Assembly (NCBI GenBank): GCA_038147195.1
Contig: JAYQTB010000004.1
Coordinates: forward strand, 1,488,001-1,552,000
Source of the DNA: Eutrophocola salsuginis
GTDB taxonomy: Bacteria; Pseudomonadota; Gammaproteobacteria; Pseudomonadales; Pseudohongiellaceae
Reading direction: 5' to 3'
DNA length: 64,000 nt
Shown: piece by piece, positions 24,870-33,958 of the stretch
How the letters are laid out: each line of letters starts with the position of its first letter
How positions within the stretch are numbered: position 1 is the stretch's first letter
Translations under genes and position numbers: made by a program
Notes under the pieces: generated by a model
The model's input: the letters and a program-made list of their open reading frames with translations, nothing else
Told to the model about the DNA's origin: nothing
Database searches by the model: none

Positions 24870-26438
24870 ATGACAACAACAGGGAAACTGATCACTGCAC
24901 TCGGCCTTGTAGTGCCCTTGCAGGCAGCGCTCGCGCAACCTTTTTCGAACGCTAGTGATTCGCTGTCCGATTATACGCGTGCAGACTTCACACCGGGCAT
25001 GGCCTGCAATGCCTTAGGCAGGTTATCCCTGCCTGACCTGGTATCCATTGCCAGCGAAAGTGTAGCAGCCAACGGCGACATCCCGGCGCATTGCCAGGTC
25101 ACCGGGGTATTGGCTCCGGAAATCACCTTCCGGGTCAGCCTGCCGGCCAATTGGAACGGCCGTATCTATATGGTCGGTAACGGCGGCCATGCGGGCACGA
25201 TGTCCCTGGACAACGGCGCTATGCAATACGGCTTCGCCATGGCCAGCACCGATACCGGGCATAAAGCTTCTGAAGAACCCGGTGCCACCTTTGTCCTGAG
25301 CAATCCGCAAAAAGCCATCGATTATGCCTACCGTGCCGTGCACCTGACGGCGGTAACCGCGAAGACTGTCGCTGCACACTACTACGCCCGGCCAGTAGAT
25401 TATGCCTACTGGAACTCCTGCTCCAACGGCGGCCGCCAGGGCATGCTGGAGGCCCAGCGCTATCCCGATGATTTCGATGGCATCGTGGCCATTGCACCCT
25501 GGGTACACCAGACAGGTTTCAGCATGGGCGCCATCTGGAATCACCAGGCTGTCGCAAATGCCGGACTGACCGCCGGTAAACTGGCACTGCTGGCCGAACA
25601 TGTCATGGCAAAATGCGATGCCCTCGACGGCCTCGAGGACGGCCTGATCGATGATCCCCGTCATTGCCTGGTCGACGTCGCCGAAGACGTGCCCGCCTGC
25701 ACCGCGGGACGTGACAATGATTCCTGCCTGACCCCTGCACAGGCAGAGGCCATCCAGAAAGTCTATGATGGTCCCAGTACCAGTGACGGCAGCCAGATTT
25801 TTCCAGGCTTCGAGCCTGGCAGCGAGCAACCGGTCATCGGTGCCAATGGCACTGCCACAAGTCCCTGGATGGGCTTGATCGTGCCGAACGAAGCCGGCGG
25901 CTTTACCGGCGATTTCGGTCTGGGCATCGGTACTCTCCAATACCTGGCTCTGGATCCGCCTCAACCAGACTTTGATTACCGCGATTTCAATTTCGACCGC
26001 GATACTGGTCTGTTCGATCGTTGGAGCAGGCTAGCGGATGCCCAGGACACCGACCTGAGTGAGTTCAAGGCCAAAGGCGGCAAAATCATCATGACTTACG
26101 GTTGGTCCGACCAGATTCTGCAACCGATGATGGGTGTGGATTACTACGAGCGCGCACTGGCTGCCAATGGAGCAGACGCGAAGGATTTCATCCGCCTGTT
26201 CATGCTTCCCGGCATGACCCATTGTGCCGGTGGGCTGGGCCCGGACCAAAATGATGCCGTAACGGCGGTGATTGACTGGGTTGAAGCCGGGGTCGTGCCG
26301 GCCAGGCTGGAGGCCCGTAAGATTATCAATGGCGAAGTGACCCGCTCACGCCCGCTATGCCCCTACCCGGAAGTGGCACGCTACGACGGTAGTGGCAGCA
26401 TCGATGCCGCATCAAACTTTCAGTGTTTGATGCCGTAA
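24870..26438 (+). CDS. Tannase/feruloyl esterase family enzyme with intact catalytic motif
   Basis: 522 residues, signal peptide ending at ALAQ, GGAG ribosome-binding site. The catalytic elbow SCSNGGRQG places C184 and S185, the acid is D414 in GWSDQILQPMMGVDYYERAL, and the histidine is H451 in MTHCAGG with C452. This is the full CS-D-HC arrangement, in which a disulfide ties the serine and histidine loops together. Other family signals are CQVTGVLAPEITFRVSLPAN, MASTDTGHK, EAQRYPDDFDGIVA and CPYPEVARYDG. Members cleave aromatic esters (gallate, ferulate, terephthalate monoesters); which one applies is unknown. It ends in a good terminator. It is the active-looking counterpart of the serine-less protein at 9228. 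Confidence 0.92.
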   Translation: MTTTGKLITALGLVVPLQAALAQPFSNASDSLSDYTRADFTPGMACNALGRLSLPDLVSIASESVAANGDIPAHCQVTGVLAPEITFRVSLPANWNGRIYMVGNGGHAGTMSLDNGAMQYGFAMASTDTGHKASEEPGATFVLSNPQKAIDYAYRAVHLTAVTAKTVAAHYYARPVDYAYWNSCSNGGRQGMLEAQRYPDDFDGIVAIAPWVHQTGFSMGAIWNHQAVANAGLTAGKLALLAEHVMAKCDALDGLEDGLIDDPRHCLVDVAEDVPACTAGRDNDSCLTPAQAEAIQKVYDGPSTSDGSQIFPGFEPGSEQPVIGANGTATSPWMGLIVPNEAGGFTGDFGLGIGTLQYLALDPPQPDFDYRDFNFDRDTGLFDRWSRLADAQDTDLSEFKAKGGKIIMTYGWSDQILQPMMGVDYYERALAANGADAKDFIRLFMLPGMTHCAGGLGPDQNDAVTAVIDWVEAGVVPARLEARKIINGEVTRSRPLCPYPEVARYDGSGSIDAASNFQCLMP

Positions 26439-26455
26439 GATTCCTGCCTGACAAT

Positions 26456-26483
26456 AAAAAGGGGAGCATATGCTCCCTTTTTT
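26456..26483 (+). terminator. Rho-independent terminator, probably bidirectional
   Basis: The palindrome GGGAGCATATGCTCCC (26462-26477) is preceded by AAAAA and followed by TTTTTT. It lies between the convergent ends of the tannase-family gene (26438) and the coiled-coil gene (26515) and can serve both. Confidence 0.9.
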
Positions 26484-26514
26484 ACTTTCTCTTGTTGGGT
26501 TTTGACAGAAGCTG

Positions 26515-27279
26515 CTATTGGCCAACCAATGACTGCAAGGCGTTGAGGCGATCCTGAATGGAGCTCAACGTCTGGTTCAACTGCAAGCGATAGACATTGA
26601 TTGATTCAATATCCTGCTCAGTGGAGTTGACGCGGCTGACCAACCCGTTCTGGAGGGTAGCGACGGTGGTTTTGACCCCGTTAAGATCGCTGAGGATGGA
26701 AGTTAGCTGGTCGTCCAGATCATCCATGCCAGTGATGTTGTTGGTGATAGTTTCAAGGCGGGTCTGCATGTTCATAAGCTGCGCAGTCGCCTCGTTGAGT
26801 GTCTTGCTGTGACCTGAGATGGCGCCTTCCATCGAGGTAATAGTCCCCTTCGCGCTTTCAACGAACTTGTTGATTTCTGCCAGGCTGGCGGTGTGGTTGC
26901 GGTAATTGGCCCACAACAGATCAATCTGTGTGAAGTTGGCGTCCACCTTCTCCAGCAAAGTTCCACTGGACTGCTGAGCAGCCTCGTCCGTCAGGTTCAG
27001 GCGGTTCTGCAACTGCATTATACGACCCTGGGCGGCATTGAGCTGGTCCTGCATCTGCAGGCCTTCAGTGTAAAAGTAATACCCGGAACCTCCAGTGGCG
27101 AACAGGCCCAAGGTGAGGATGGTGAGCATAAAGATAACGCCGCCGCCGGTGCCGGCGGAAACCACTGATTCCTCGACCACAGTAATCGAATTGCCGCGCT
27201 TTTTCTTGCGGTGGGACACCAGTTCATCGCGCTCCGGCACGATGCTCGGTATATCGTCTAAATGATCGTCTCTGGACAT
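26515..27279 (-). CDS. Single-pass membrane protein with a long coiled-coil
   Basis: 254 residues: a charged cytoplasmic N-terminus (1-44, with SHRKKKRG), one transmembrane helix (about 48-70), then about 180 residues of predicted helix rich in Q, N, L and T with heptad-like spacing (LNAAQGRIMQLQNRLNL, LNEATAQLMNMQTRLETI, TLSSIQDRLNALQSL). I know of conserved gammaproteobacterial proteins with this layout but no assigned function. An envelope-spanning or scaffold role is inference. It is not close enough to groEL to share a transcript, and a shared terminator follows it. Confidence 0.7.
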   Translation of the reverse strand: MSRDDHLDDIPSIVPERDELVSHRKKKRGNSITVVEESVVSAGTGGGVIFMLTILTLGLFATGGSGYYFYTEGLQMQDQLNAAQGRIMQLQNRLNLTDEAAQQSSGTLLEKVDANFTQIDLLWANYRNHTASLAEINKFVESAKGTITSMEGAISGHSKTLNEATAQLMNMQTRLETITNNITGMDDLDDQLTSILSDLNGVKTTVATLQNGLVSRVNSTEQDIESINVYRLQLNQTLSSIQDRLNALQSLVGQ

Positions 27280-27634
27280 GGCGTCTATTATAGGGTCTTT
27301 CCGGGCAAGAAAAAAATCCTGTTCACAAAAAATACACGTTTAATTACCTGAAAAATTAATCTGATACGGATTTTTCCTACAGTGCTTTCTACTGATTTGA
27401 CGGCCTTTCCCAAGAAAAAGTTCTCCTCATGCTTGCAAGTGTACCCAGCGCCACCCAGTGGGTTTCACCAACCAACCCAAGTCATTCGCCATAACCGTGA
27501 CACCTCAAGCATCGTCGCTAACAAAGAAAGATTAAGGCGCTTGTGCGCACAGGGATGAAGTGTATACGACGATACATGACCGACTGGGCACACAAACAAC
27601 GAAGAGATTGCGAGAGCGCAGTAGACCCCCAAAT
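27280..27634. other. Intergenic stretch, no gene seen
   Basis: The 355 bp between the coiled-coil gene start and the groEL terminator contain no credible reading frame, RNA fold or repeat that I can recognise. The part nearest 27280 is AT-rich and probably holds the promoter of the leftward coiled-coil gene. Confidence 0.5.
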
Positions 27635-27663
27635 AAAAACCCCCGCAATATGCGGGGGTTTTT
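27635..27663 (-). terminator. Rho-independent terminator of groES-groEL
   Basis: A perfect 8-bp stem CCCCCGCA/TGCGGGGG (27640-27658) with a 3-base loop. Read leftward it is followed by a T-run. It is 26 bp after the groEL stop. Confidence 0.95.
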
Positions 27664-27688
27664 ATGGATTTGATTAGCTGGACAGCTG

Positions 27689-29329
27689 TTACATCATGCC
27701 GCCCATGCCACCCATACCGTCCATGCCAGGAGGCATGCCACCGGCAGGTTTCTCTTCCGGAATTTCGCTGATCATCGCTTCGGTGGTGATCATCAGGCCA
27801 GCCACGGAGCCGGCAGCCTGCAGGGCTGAACGGGTAACCTTGGCCGGGTCGATGATGCCCATTTCGAGCATGTCACCGTATTCGCCTGAGCCGGCGTTGA
27901 AGCCGAAATTGCCCTTGCCAGCACGAACCTTGTCTAGGACCACGGCGCCGTCTTCACCGGCGTTGCCGGCAATCTGGCGCAACGGCATTGTCAGGGCACG
28001 CTGCAGGATGGCGAGGCCGACGTTCTGGTCTTCGTTGTCGCCCTTCACCTTCTCGACTTTCTGCAGGGCACGTACTAGAGCTACGCCACCGCCGGGTACG
28101 ACACCTTCTTCAACGGCGGCACGTGTTGAATGCAGGGCGTCTTCAACGCGAGCTTTCTTTTCCTTCATTTCGATTTCAGTGCCGGCGCCGACCTTGATCA
28201 CTGCCACACCGCCGGCCAGCTTGGCCACGCGTTCCTGCAGTTTTTCACGGTCGTAATCAGAGGAGGTTTCCTCGATCTGCTGGCGAATAGCCTTCACGCG
28301 GCCTTCGATCTTAGTGGAGTCGCCATCGCCATCGATTATGGTGGTGTTGTCCTTGGTGATCTGTACACGCTTGGCCGAACCCAGGTCATCAAGGGTGGCA
28401 CCTTCCAGGCTGAGGCCGACTTCTTCGGAGATGACGGTACCACCGGTCAGGGTAGCGATGTCTTCCAGCATGGCTTTGCGACGGTCACCAAAACCCGGTG
28501 CCTTCACGGCGGCCACTTTCATCACGCCACGCATGTTGTTCACGACGAGGGTCGCCAGGGCTTCACCCTCGACATCCTCGGCAACAACCAGCAGCGGACG
28601 ACCAGACTTGGCCACACCTTCAAGCAGGGTGATCATGTCGCGGATGTTGGTGACTTTCTTTTCAACCAGTAAGATGAAGGGATTTTCCAGGTCGACTGAC
28701 ATGGTGTCCTGGTTGTTGACGAAGTAGGCGGACAGGTAACCGCGGTCGAACTGCATACCTTCAACTACGTCCAGCTCGTTTTCGAGGCCGGAACCGTCTT
28801 CAACGGTGATGACGCCTTCCTTGCCAACTTTTTCCATGGCTTCGGCGATGATGTCACCGACACTGGTGTCAGAGTTGGCAGAGATTGAACCAACTTGGGC
28901 AATCGCCTTGGATTCGGTACACGGGGTAGCCATCTTTTCCAGTTCGGCTACAACGGCAGCAACGCCCTTGTCGATGCCGCGCTTAAGATCCATAGGGTTC
29001 ATGCCGGCGGCTACGGATTTCAGGCCTTCGTTAAGGATGGCCTGGGCCAGTACGGTGGCAGTGGTGGTGCCGTCACCGGCAACATCGGAAGTCTGGGAGG
29101 CGACTTCCTTGACCATCTGTGCACCCATATTTTCAAACTTGTCTTTCAGCTCGATTTCCTTGGCAACGGATACGCCGTCCTTTGTGACGGTCGGTGCGCC
29201 GAAGGATTTGTCGAGGACCACGTTGCGGCCTTTCGGGCCCAGGGTCACTTTTACTGCGTCTGCGAGCAGGTTCACGCCCTTGAGCATTTTCTGGCGGGCG
29301 TTATCGCCAAATTTAACTTCTTTAGCCAT
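27689..29329 (-). CDS. groL: Chaperonin GroEL (60 kDa)
   Basis: 546 residues, the normal length, with the ATPase motif DGTTTATVLAQAI, AAVEEGVVPGGGVALVRAL, and the flexible Gly-Met tail ending MDGMGGMGGMM. GroEL forms the double heptameric ring that folds cytosolic proteins with ATP and the GroES lid. It lies 69 bp after groES on the same strand and the pair is closed by a strong terminator. Nothing is unusual. The long opposite-strand frames over this gene are shadows. Confidence 0.98.
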   Translation of the reverse strand: MAKEVKFGDNARQKMLKGVNLLADAVKVTLGPKGRNVVLDKSFGAPTVTKDGVSVAKEIELKDKFENMGAQMVKEVASQTSDVAGDGTTTATVLAQAILNEGLKSVAAGMNPMDLKRGIDKGVAAVVAELEKMATPCTESKAIAQVGSISANSDTSVGDIIAEAMEKVGKEGVITVEDGSGLENELDVVEGMQFDRGYLSAYFVNNQDTMSVDLENPFILLVEKKVTNIRDMITLLEGVAKSGRPLLVVAEDVEGEALATLVVNNMRGVMKVAAVKAPGFGDRRKAMLEDIATLTGGTVISEEVGLSLEGATLDDLGSAKRVQITKDNTTIIDGDGDSTKIEGRVKAIRQQIEETSSDYDREKLQERVAKLAGGVAVIKVGAGTEIEMKEKKARVEDALHSTRAAVEEGVVPGGGVALVRALQKVEKVKGDNEDQNVGLAILQRALTMPLRQIAGNAGEDGAVVLDKVRAGKGNFGFNAGSGEYGDMLEMGIIDPAKVTRSALQAAGSVAGLMITTEAMISEIPEEKPAGGMPPGMDGMGGMGGMM

Positions 29330-29398
29330 GGTAATGTTCCTTTCCTATAAATCGGTTAATTGGTAGTTCGAATCTGTTTCGGTTCAGCGGACTTACTT

Positions 29399-29695
29399 TT
29401 ACTTGCTGTCGACTAGCACGCCGAAGATTTCACTTTCGTTCAGGATCAGCAATTCGTCATCACCAATCTTTACCGTGTTGCTGGCGTATTTACCGAAGAT
29501 CACGGTGTCGCCGACTTTGACGTCGACCGGACGAATGTCACCGTTATCCATCAGTCTGCCCGGACCGACGGCTACAACTTCACCCTGGGCGGGTTTTTCG
29601 GTAGCTGAGCCCGGTAAAACGATGCCGCCGGCGGATTTAGTTTCTTCTTCTTTTCGTTTCACGACTACTCGGTCTTGTAACGGACGAATGTTCAT
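29399..29695 (-). CDS. groS: Co-chaperonin GroES (10 kDa)
   Basis: 98 residues, beginning MNIRPLQDRVVVKRKEEE, with the mobile loop KSAGGIVLPGSATEKPAQGE that contacts GroEL and the usual KVGDTVIFGKYASNTVK strand. It caps the GroEL ring as a heptamer. It is first in the groES-groEL pair. The 250 bp upstream (29696-29945) contain no convincing sigma-32 promoter: a CCCCTAAT box is visible near 29750 on the minus strand but without a matching -35. No CIRCE-type inverted repeat is seen. Confidence 0.98.
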   Translation of the reverse strand: MNIRPLQDRVVVKRKEEETKSAGGIVLPGSATEKPAQGEVVAVGPGRLMDNGDIRPVDVKVGDTVIFGKYASNTVKIGDDELLILNESEIFGVLVDSK

Positions 29696-29945
29696 GCTTT
29701 AGATCTCCAACACTCTTGGTTAAACAAACTATAGTTAAGGCTTTCAGTCATTAGGGGTGGGTAGAATGCCGGGTTCCCAATGGCCATTCCGGATCTATCC
29801 AACCTGCCTGAAATTCTTTGCAAATCATGGGTTTTTCGGTTTTTTTGTCCCCAAACCAGGATTTGAAACCAGAAGATGGGGCTGTTTGTGGCAATTTCAA
29901 TGGCAGCAAGGCAAAAAGATTGGAAAAACGCAAAATCTGCTGGAA

Positions 29946-30437
29946 TCAGTGTTTTTCGGGGTCTTTCAGGTGGGCATTTTTCGGGCTTTCCTTTGAGTAT
30001 TCCCCCTCATAAACACCGTCTTCGCGGCGTTCGGAATAACGGGTGTAGGTGAACCCCCCGCCACCACCCTGGCTGGTGAACACGGCGATCTTACCGGAGC
30101 GGATTAGCCAGTTAACCAGTAGCCGCCGGGTCGGGCCGATCAGAAAGATGAAGCCGAGCGTATCGGTGATGAACCCCGGCGTCAGCAGGAAGGCGCCACC
30201 GACAGCCAATAACAACCCTTCCAGCACTTCCTGTCCCGGCAATTCGCCGCTCTCAAGGCGCCGCTGCGCTCGGGTGATCGTGGACAGGCCCTGCTGTTTG
30301 AGTACCTGGATGCCGATAACCGCAGTCAGTACCACGAGGCCGACAGTGTTCAGGCCGCCGAAATGCTCCGCCACCTCGAACAAAAGCAGCATCTCGAAGA
30401 TAGGCACGATGAGGAATATGAGAAATAATGCGCGCAT
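29946..30437 (-). CDS. fxsA: FxsA-family membrane protein
   Basis: 163 residues from ATG 30437; a 21-codon longer frame would run into the divergent gene, and family members begin with the membrane segment (MRALFLIFLIVPIFEM). Family marks are FEVAEHFGGLNTVGLVVLTA, GIQVLKQQGLSTI, EVLEGLLLAVGGAFLLTPGF and TDTLGFIFLIGPTRRLL. FxsA of E. coli is an inner-membrane protein whose overproduction alleviates exclusion of phage T7 by the F plasmid; its ordinary role is unknown. It commonly lies beside groES-groEL, as here. Its start is 51 bp from the divergent alkyltransferase-like gene. Confidence 0.92.
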   Translation of the reverse strand: MRALFLIFLIVPIFEMLLLFEVAEHFGGLNTVGLVVLTAVIGIQVLKQQGLSTITRAQRRLESGELPGQEVLEGLLLAVGGAFLLTPGFITDTLGFIFLIGPTRRLLVNWLIRSGKIAVFTSQGGGGGFTYTRYSERREDGVYEGEYSKESPKNAHLKDPEKH

Positions 30438-30487
30438 GGTGCGTCGCCTTTTTTTAAGTTCTACTGCCACCTTAGTGGGGTCACTAC

Positions 30488-30799
30488 GTGCAGACATCAA
30501 GCTTGCGTGAGGAAATCTGGCAGATCGTTGCCGCTATTCCAGCAGGTAACGTGGCCACGTATGGCCAGGTGGCACGCCTTGCCGGATATCCCTCCCACGC
30601 CCGCTATGTCGGTACCACCCTGAAGAAACTGCCTGATGGCACGAAATTGCCCTGGCACCGTGTGGTCAACGGCAAGGGGCAGCTCTCCCTTACCGTCAAC
30701 AGCCGCGCCTGGCGCCGGCAAAAACAACTCCTAGAAGCCGAGGGTGTGGTGTTTATCGGGCAGCGCTTATCCCTAGGAAGCTTCCAGTGGAATGCCTGA
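30488..30799 (+). CDS. Alkyltransferase-like DNA-binding protein (ATL)
   Basis: 103 residues from a GTG start. It matches the DNA-binding domain of O6-methylguanine-DNA methyltransferase (VATYGQVARLAGYPSHARYV, then KLPWHRVVNGKGQLSL), but the reactive PCHR motif reads PWHR, with W56 in place of the cysteine. That is the definition of ATL proteins, which bind and flip O6-alkylguanine without repairing it and hand the lesion to nucleotide excision repair. The small size (methyltransferase N-domain absent) agrees. It is divergent from fxsA and convergent with the RND permease gene, 3 bp away. Confidence 0.9.
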   Translation: MQTSSLREEIWQIVAAIPAGNVATYGQVARLAGYPSHARYVGTTLKKLPDGTKLPWHRVVNGKGQLSLTVNSRAWRRQKQLLEAEGVVFIGQRLSLGSFQWNA

Positions 30800-30802
30800 G
30801 TA

Positions 30803-33800
30803 TCAGACAGCGGTGACCGCCTGATCTTTCCTGTGGAACCGGTTTCCGATCCGGTCGCCAAGCACCAGCATGGCCGGTGTCATCACCAGTGTCAGGACGG
30901 TGGCGAATGCTAGGCCGAAAGTGATCGCGGAGGCCAGTTGTGTCCACCACTGCGTAGACGGCCCACCGATCTGGATATGGCGGTTGATCAGATCGAAGTT
31001 CATGCCCAGGGTCATCGGCATCAGGCCAAGTATGGTAGTGACAGTGGTCAGCAGTACCGGACGCAAGCGCTGTGAACAGGTCAGGATGGCGGCCTCGACG
31101 GCATCGGCACCCTTCTTCTTGATCAGGTTATAGGTATCGATCAGCACGATGTTGTTGTTCACCACGATCCCCGCGAGCGATATGACCCCGATGCCCGACA
31201 TGACGATACTGAAGGGCTGGTCCATGATGAGCAAGCCGAGCAGTACACCTATAGTCGAGAAAATTACCGCGGACAGAATCAGCAGTGCCTGGTAGAAACT
31301 GTTGAACTGGGTGACCAGGATGATGGCCATCAGGAACAGCGCCGCACCGAAGGCCTGGGACAGGAACTGCTCCGCTTCGCGCTGATCTTCGTTTTCGCCC
31401 TTGAAGTTCACCCGCACATTGGGGTCGAGGTTGCCGGCATCGAGCCACTCCTGCAACTGCTGCACCTTGTCGTCCGGCAATACCTCATCCGGTACGTCGG
31501 CGGCAATATTGAGAACGCGGTTGCCGTCGGTGCGCTGGATACTGCCCACACGCGGTGAGGCCTCGCGCTTCATGAAATTACTGACCGGCACATTTCCCAT
31601 CAGGGAATTTACGGTCAGGCGGTCCAGCATCTCGATATTACGCATGGTTTCCGGGAAACGGACGCGGATATCCACTTCGTCATCGGCGTCATCGGGACGG
31701 TAATCACCCAGCATGATGCCGTTGGTAATCAGCTGCACGGCGCTGCCGATTGTGCTGATGTCGGTGCCGAAGCGGGCTGCTTCCTGGCGGTCCACCTCGA
31801 TCTTCCAGTCGATGCCGGGGAGAGGCCGGGAATCCGTAACGTCGACAAACTCACCCAATGAGGCCATGCCCTCGCGCAACTGGTCGACAGCAGCTGGAAG
31901 TAGCTCTGTATTGAGTGCGGTCAACTCCAGTTGAATCGGTTTCCCGGAAGTGATACCGGATTCCTGCACCTGTGGCTCTACGATGATGCCGGGAATGTCC
32001 TGTGTGCGATCGCGCACTTCCGCCATGATCCGGGCCGCCGGACGACGCAGCTCCCAGTCCACCAAGCTGAGCTGGATGCGACCGATGATGTCCTCGTCGA
32101 CATCATTTCCCAAGGCGATGCCACTTCGCGTATAGATAGCTTCGAACTCTGCCATGTCGAGAATTCGGTTTTCCACTTCGCGTACCAGCGCATCACGTTC
32201 ATAAACTGACAGGTCACCACGGGAATGGATATTCAGTACGGCAAATTCCGGCTCCACGTCAGTAAAGAATTCCTGGCCACGACCAATGGCGCTGTACAAC
32301 ATGATGGTGCCGATGAGGAACAGGAAGGCTGTGACCAGCACCAAAATAGGGCTGGCCAGTGCCTTGCGCAGGACATCTATATAAGCCGCGGTAAAGAAAC
32401 CCATCTCCTGGATGTTCTGCCTGGCCTCTTCCATGAAATCCACTTCCTTGATCGACGTCATGAGCGACAGGTCAGGATTGGTCTGATTGTTTTTCAGCAA
32501 CGAGCCAATGGTCGGCACAAACAGTAGCGCCATGAACAGCGATGCCGCCAGCGTCACCAGCAGGGTGATCGGCAAATACTTCATAAATTCGCCAATAAGG
32601 CCGGGCCAGAACAGCAGCGGCATGAATACCGCCAGCGTAGTCGCAGTCGATGCGGTGATGGGCCAGGCCATGCGCTTAGACGCCTCGCTAAATGCCAATT
32701 TCGGGCTGTACCCGTTCTGCATGTTGCGCTCAGCCAGCTCCACCACCACGATGGCGCCGTCTACCAACATGCCCACGGCCATAATAAGTGAGAACAGCAC
32801 CACGATGTTCATGCTGTAGCCCATGAGGTAGATCACCAGGATACCGGACAGGAAGGCACCCGGTATGGCGACACCGACTAAACCGGCGGAGCGCAGGCCA
32901 AGGGCGGCGAGGATCACGATCATGACCAGTATGACGGCGATGGCGACATTGTTGACCAGATCATTGAGCATGACGCGGACCTGTTCAGAATTGTCGGAGG
33001 TGAAGGTGTATTGCAGATTTTCGGGCCACTCTTCCAATTGTGAGGCGCCGCGGACGGTTACCTTCACGGTATCCACCACTTCCAGAATGTTGGCGCCGGA
33101 GCGCTTGGTGATCTCCAGGGCGATGGAATTTTCACCGTTGAGCCGGGCGAAGCTGGTCGGATCCTTGAAGGTGCGCCTGATATTGGCCACATCCTGAAAG
33201 GTGACGGTCTTCAGGCCATCGGTTTTCACCGGCAGGGTCAGGATGTCCTGCAGGTCCTCGATGACACCTGGCACCTTGACGGAGAAGCGGCCCTGCCCGC
33301 TGTCGAGTGCGCCAGCCGCCACCAGCCGGTTATTGCGACTGACATAGCTGATCAGGTCAGCATAATTGAGGTTGTAGCTTTCCAACGCCACCGGATCGAC
33401 GATGACTTCGAGAAGTTCTTCTCGGTCACCGCCAATGTCTGCCGACAGCACACCAGGGATCGCTTCCAGTTCATCACGCAGCTGCCTGCCGATGGTCACC
33501 AGGGTGCGTTCCGGCACCGGACCGTGCAGCATGACGGTTATCACAGGAATCAGGGAGGTGTTGATCTCCTGGACGAAAGGCTCTTCGGAGTCCTGGGGAA
33601 GCTCGTTGCGTGCCAGGTCGACCTTCTCGCGGACGTCGGCCAGGGCCTGGTCAGCATCGAAACCGGCGTCGAATTCCAGGATGAGGACACCGGAGCCCTC
33701 AGAACCGGTAGCACGCAGCTCCTTGAGGCCCTCGATAGACCGCAGCTCGGTTTCCATCGGCCGTAGCAGCAGACGTTCGGCATCTTCCGGCGAGATGCCT

Positions 33801-33958
33801 TCGTGAATGATGTTGACGTAAATTTGCGGGATGTCTATATCCGGTTCCGCTTCCTTGGGCACGGAAACGTAGCTGACGATACCGGCCAGGATCAGCAGGG
33901 CCAGTATCATGATGACCGGCCTGGGGCGGTTGATAAAGGCTGTAATCAGCGCGTTCAT
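30803..33958 (-). CDS. RND-family efflux permease (HAE1 type)
   Basis: 1051 residues with the RND layout: an N-terminal transmembrane helix (MILALLILAGIVSYVSVPKE), a large porter domain, helices 2-6 (about 340-500), a second helix near 535-555, a second porter domain and helices 8-12 (about 860-1035). SAVIFSTIGVLLGLLIMDQP and GIVVNNNIVLIDTYNLI mark the C-terminal bundle, and MAVGMLVDGAIVVVELAERN marks helix 4 with an acidic residue typical of the proton relay. It should export lipophilic or charged compounds by proton antiport, with the adaptor encoded just upstream (4-bp ATGA overlap). No outer-membrane TolC-type gene is nearby. The substrate is unknown. Confidence 0.92.
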   Translation of the reverse strand: MNALITAFINRPRPVIMILALLILAGIVSYVSVPKEAEPDIDIPQIYVNIIHEGISPEDAERLLLRPMETELRSIEGLKELRATGSEGSGVLILEFDAGFDADQALADVREKVDLARNELPQDSEEPFVQEINTSLIPVITVMLHGPVPERTLVTIGRQLRDELEAIPGVLSADIGGDREELLEVIVDPVALESYNLNYADLISYVSRNNRLVAAGALDSGQGRFSVKVPGVIEDLQDILTLPVKTDGLKTVTFQDVANIRRTFKDPTSFARLNGENSIALEITKRSGANILEVVDTVKVTVRGASQLEEWPENLQYTFTSDNSEQVRVMLNDLVNNVAIAVILVMIVILAALGLRSAGLVGVAIPGAFLSGILVIYLMGYSMNIVVLFSLIMAVGMLVDGAIVVVELAERNMQNGYSPKLAFSEASKRMAWPITASTATTLAVFMPLLFWPGLIGEFMKYLPITLLVTLAASLFMALLFVPTIGSLLKNNQTNPDLSLMTSIKEVDFMEEARQNIQEMGFFTAAYIDVLRKALASPILVLVTAFLFLIGTIMLYSAIGRGQEFFTDVEPEFAVLNIHSRGDLSVYERDALVREVENRILDMAEFEAIYTRSGIALGNDVDEDIIGRIQLSLVDWELRRPAARIMAEVRDRTQDIPGIIVEPQVQESGITSGKPIQLELTALNTELLPAAVDQLREGMASLGEFVDVTDSRPLPGIDWKIEVDRQEAARFGTDISTIGSAVQLITNGIMLGDYRPDDADDEVDIRVRFPETMRNIEMLDRLTVNSLMGNVPVSNFMKREASPRVGSIQRTDGNRVLNIAADVPDEVLPDDKVQQLQEWLDAGNLDPNVRVNFKGENEDQREAEQFLSQAFGAALFLMAIILVTQFNSFYQALLILSAVIFSTIGVLLGLLIMDQPFSIVMSGIGVISLAGIVVNNNIVLIDTYNLIKKKGADAVEAAILTCSQRLRPVLLTTVTTILGLMPMTLGMNFDLINRHIQIGGPSTQWWTQLASAITFGLAFATVLTLVMTPAMLVLGDRIGNRFHRKDQAVTAV

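Noticed and set aside
25023..25964. A 313-codon minus-strand frame inside the second tannase-family gene
   Set aside because: Shadow of a high-GC coding region; no signal peptide, domain or ribosome-binding site.
29730..29800. Sigma-32 heat-shock promoter upstream of groES
   Set aside because: A CCCC-containing -10-like box exists, but no CTTGAA-like -35 at an acceptable distance.
29751..29996. Short overlapping frames upstream of groES
   Set aside because: Repetitive Phe/Lys-rich translations on both strands of AT-rich DNA, no starts with ribosome-binding sites.
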